Source of the DNA: CAZQLE01 sp964593905
Lineage (GTDB): Bacteria > Chloroflexota > Anaerolineae > Anaerolineales > Anaerolineaceae
Length of the DNA stretch: 14,125 nt
Direction: 5' to 3'
Assembly: GCA_964593905.1 (NCBI GenBank)
Contig: CAZQLE010000098.1
Location: forward strand, 1-14,125
Below the pieces are notes generated by a model. It ran no database searches, was not told the DNA's origin, and saw nothing but the letters and a program-made list of their open reading frames with translations. Numbering within the stretch: the stretch's first letter is position 1; each line of letters opens with the position of its first letter. The translations under genes were made by a program, and so were the position numbers. Below are positions 13,985 through 14,125 of this stretch, piece after piece.

Positions 13985-14101
13985 ATGAAAAAGTTTTTCG
14001 CTAACCCTGTCAATGTCCGTGTTGTCATCGTTGTTTTGATCGTTGTGCTGTTTGTTCTTGGCGCCGGTGCCCCAGGTTGCCCGGGTGGTCTGGTCGGGTA
14101 G
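13985..14101 (+). CDS. Small membrane peptide, array copy 3 (38 residues)
   Basis: An ATG at 13985, with GGAG at 13974-13977 and 7-nt spacing, encodes exactly the same 38 residues as copy 2: a basic head, a 13-residue hydrophobic core and the tail GAGAPGCPGGLVG. Silent differences from copy 2 fall at Ala6, Pro8, Val9, Ala27, Gly28, Ala29, Pro30, Gly31, Gly34, Gly35 and Gly38. Two of them (CCG to CCA, GGC to GGT) break a CCGGG-CTG-CCCGG hairpin present in copies 1 and 2, which argues that the peptide and not an RNA fold is conserved. The stop is TAG. The window ends 24 bp later in sequence similar to the spacer after copy 2, so more copies may follow. The function is unknown. Confidence 0.87.
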   Translation: MKKFFANPVNVRVVIVVLIVVLFVLGAGAPGCPGGLVG

Positions 14102-14125
14102 TTTCATTATGTTATTGGGAAGATC

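Noticed and set aside
13792..14004. 70-residue plus-strand frame across copies 2 and 3
   Set aside because: It reads copy 2 in another frame with Cys/Arg-rich low-quality sequence; the 38-residue frames have the ribosome binding sites and the conservation.
13607..14101. The peptides as lipoproteins (Cys after a hydrophobic helix)
   Set aside because: The bases before Cys encode APG, which does not fit the lipobox (Leu/Val/Ile at -3, Ala/Gly/Ser at -1, and no Pro at -2); the real lipobox in PstS (LAAC) shows the contrast.
13607..14101. CRISPR array or non-coding repeat cluster
   Set aside because: The units are about 117-120 bp with irregular spacers, and differences concentrate at silent codon positions, so coding repeats explain them better.
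13742..14107. 121-residue open frame on the minus strand across the peptide array
   Set aside because: It is antisense to copies 2 and 3, contains the expected internal repeat because the DNA is duplicated, and silent third-position changes on the plus strand give replacements in it.

Overview
The window looks like chromosomal DNA from a free-living bacterium, most likely a member of the Chloroflexota (Anaerolineae-like). That placement is an inference. It rests on a regulator with an AfsR-type output domain joined to a MalT-like ATPase and TPRs, on a proline/threonine-rich linker starting after a single TM helix, and on the mixed style of the Pst genes; no rRNA or marker gene is present. No tRNA, rRNA, insertion sequence, CRISPR array or phage gene was seen.

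Left part (1-4503), all genes on the minus strand. Reading with transcription from right to left: a multi-spanning membrane protein resembling GT-C glycosyltransferases (TTG start, good divergent promoter), a PHP-domain metal-dependent phosphoesterase, a short HemG-like flavodoxin whose start is set by a strong ribosome binding site, a FadR-type (FCD) GntR regulator with its own promoter and a palindrome just downstream of it, and the N-terminal part of an acidic single-TM protein that runs off the left edge.

Middle part (4504-8307). A divergent intergenic region leads into a complete, tightly packed phosphate-uptake operon pstS-pstC-pstA-pstB on the plus strand, closed by a strong intrinsic terminator. 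Upstream of pstS lies a run of TTAA half-sites at 10-12 bp spacing whose last member coincides with the -35 position, the layout expected of a PhoB/PhoP-activated promoter. The -10 box is so close to the ATG that the transcript should be nearly leaderless. PstB has Ala in place of the conserved Q-loop Gln. No phoU or phoBR gene is in the window.

Right part (8308-14125), plus strand. An MscS-family mechanosensitive channel carries an extra helical segment of about 180 residues inside its C-terminal domain. It is followed by a 1076-residue transcription activator (STAND ATPase, TPR superhelix, C-terminal SARP-type winged helix plus BTAD). Then, after a 200-bp intergenic region full of hairpins, comes a tandem array of three tiny genes, each with its own ribosome binding site. 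They encode 38-39 residue peptides made of a short basic head, one hydrophobic helix and the same C-terminal sequence GAGAPGCPGGLVG. Copies 2 and 3 encode identical peptides although 11 codons differ synonymously, which is strong internal evidence that the peptide itself is under selection. This array, next to a large ligand-sensing-type regulator, is the most interesting and probably undescribed item here. The array may continue beyond the right edge.
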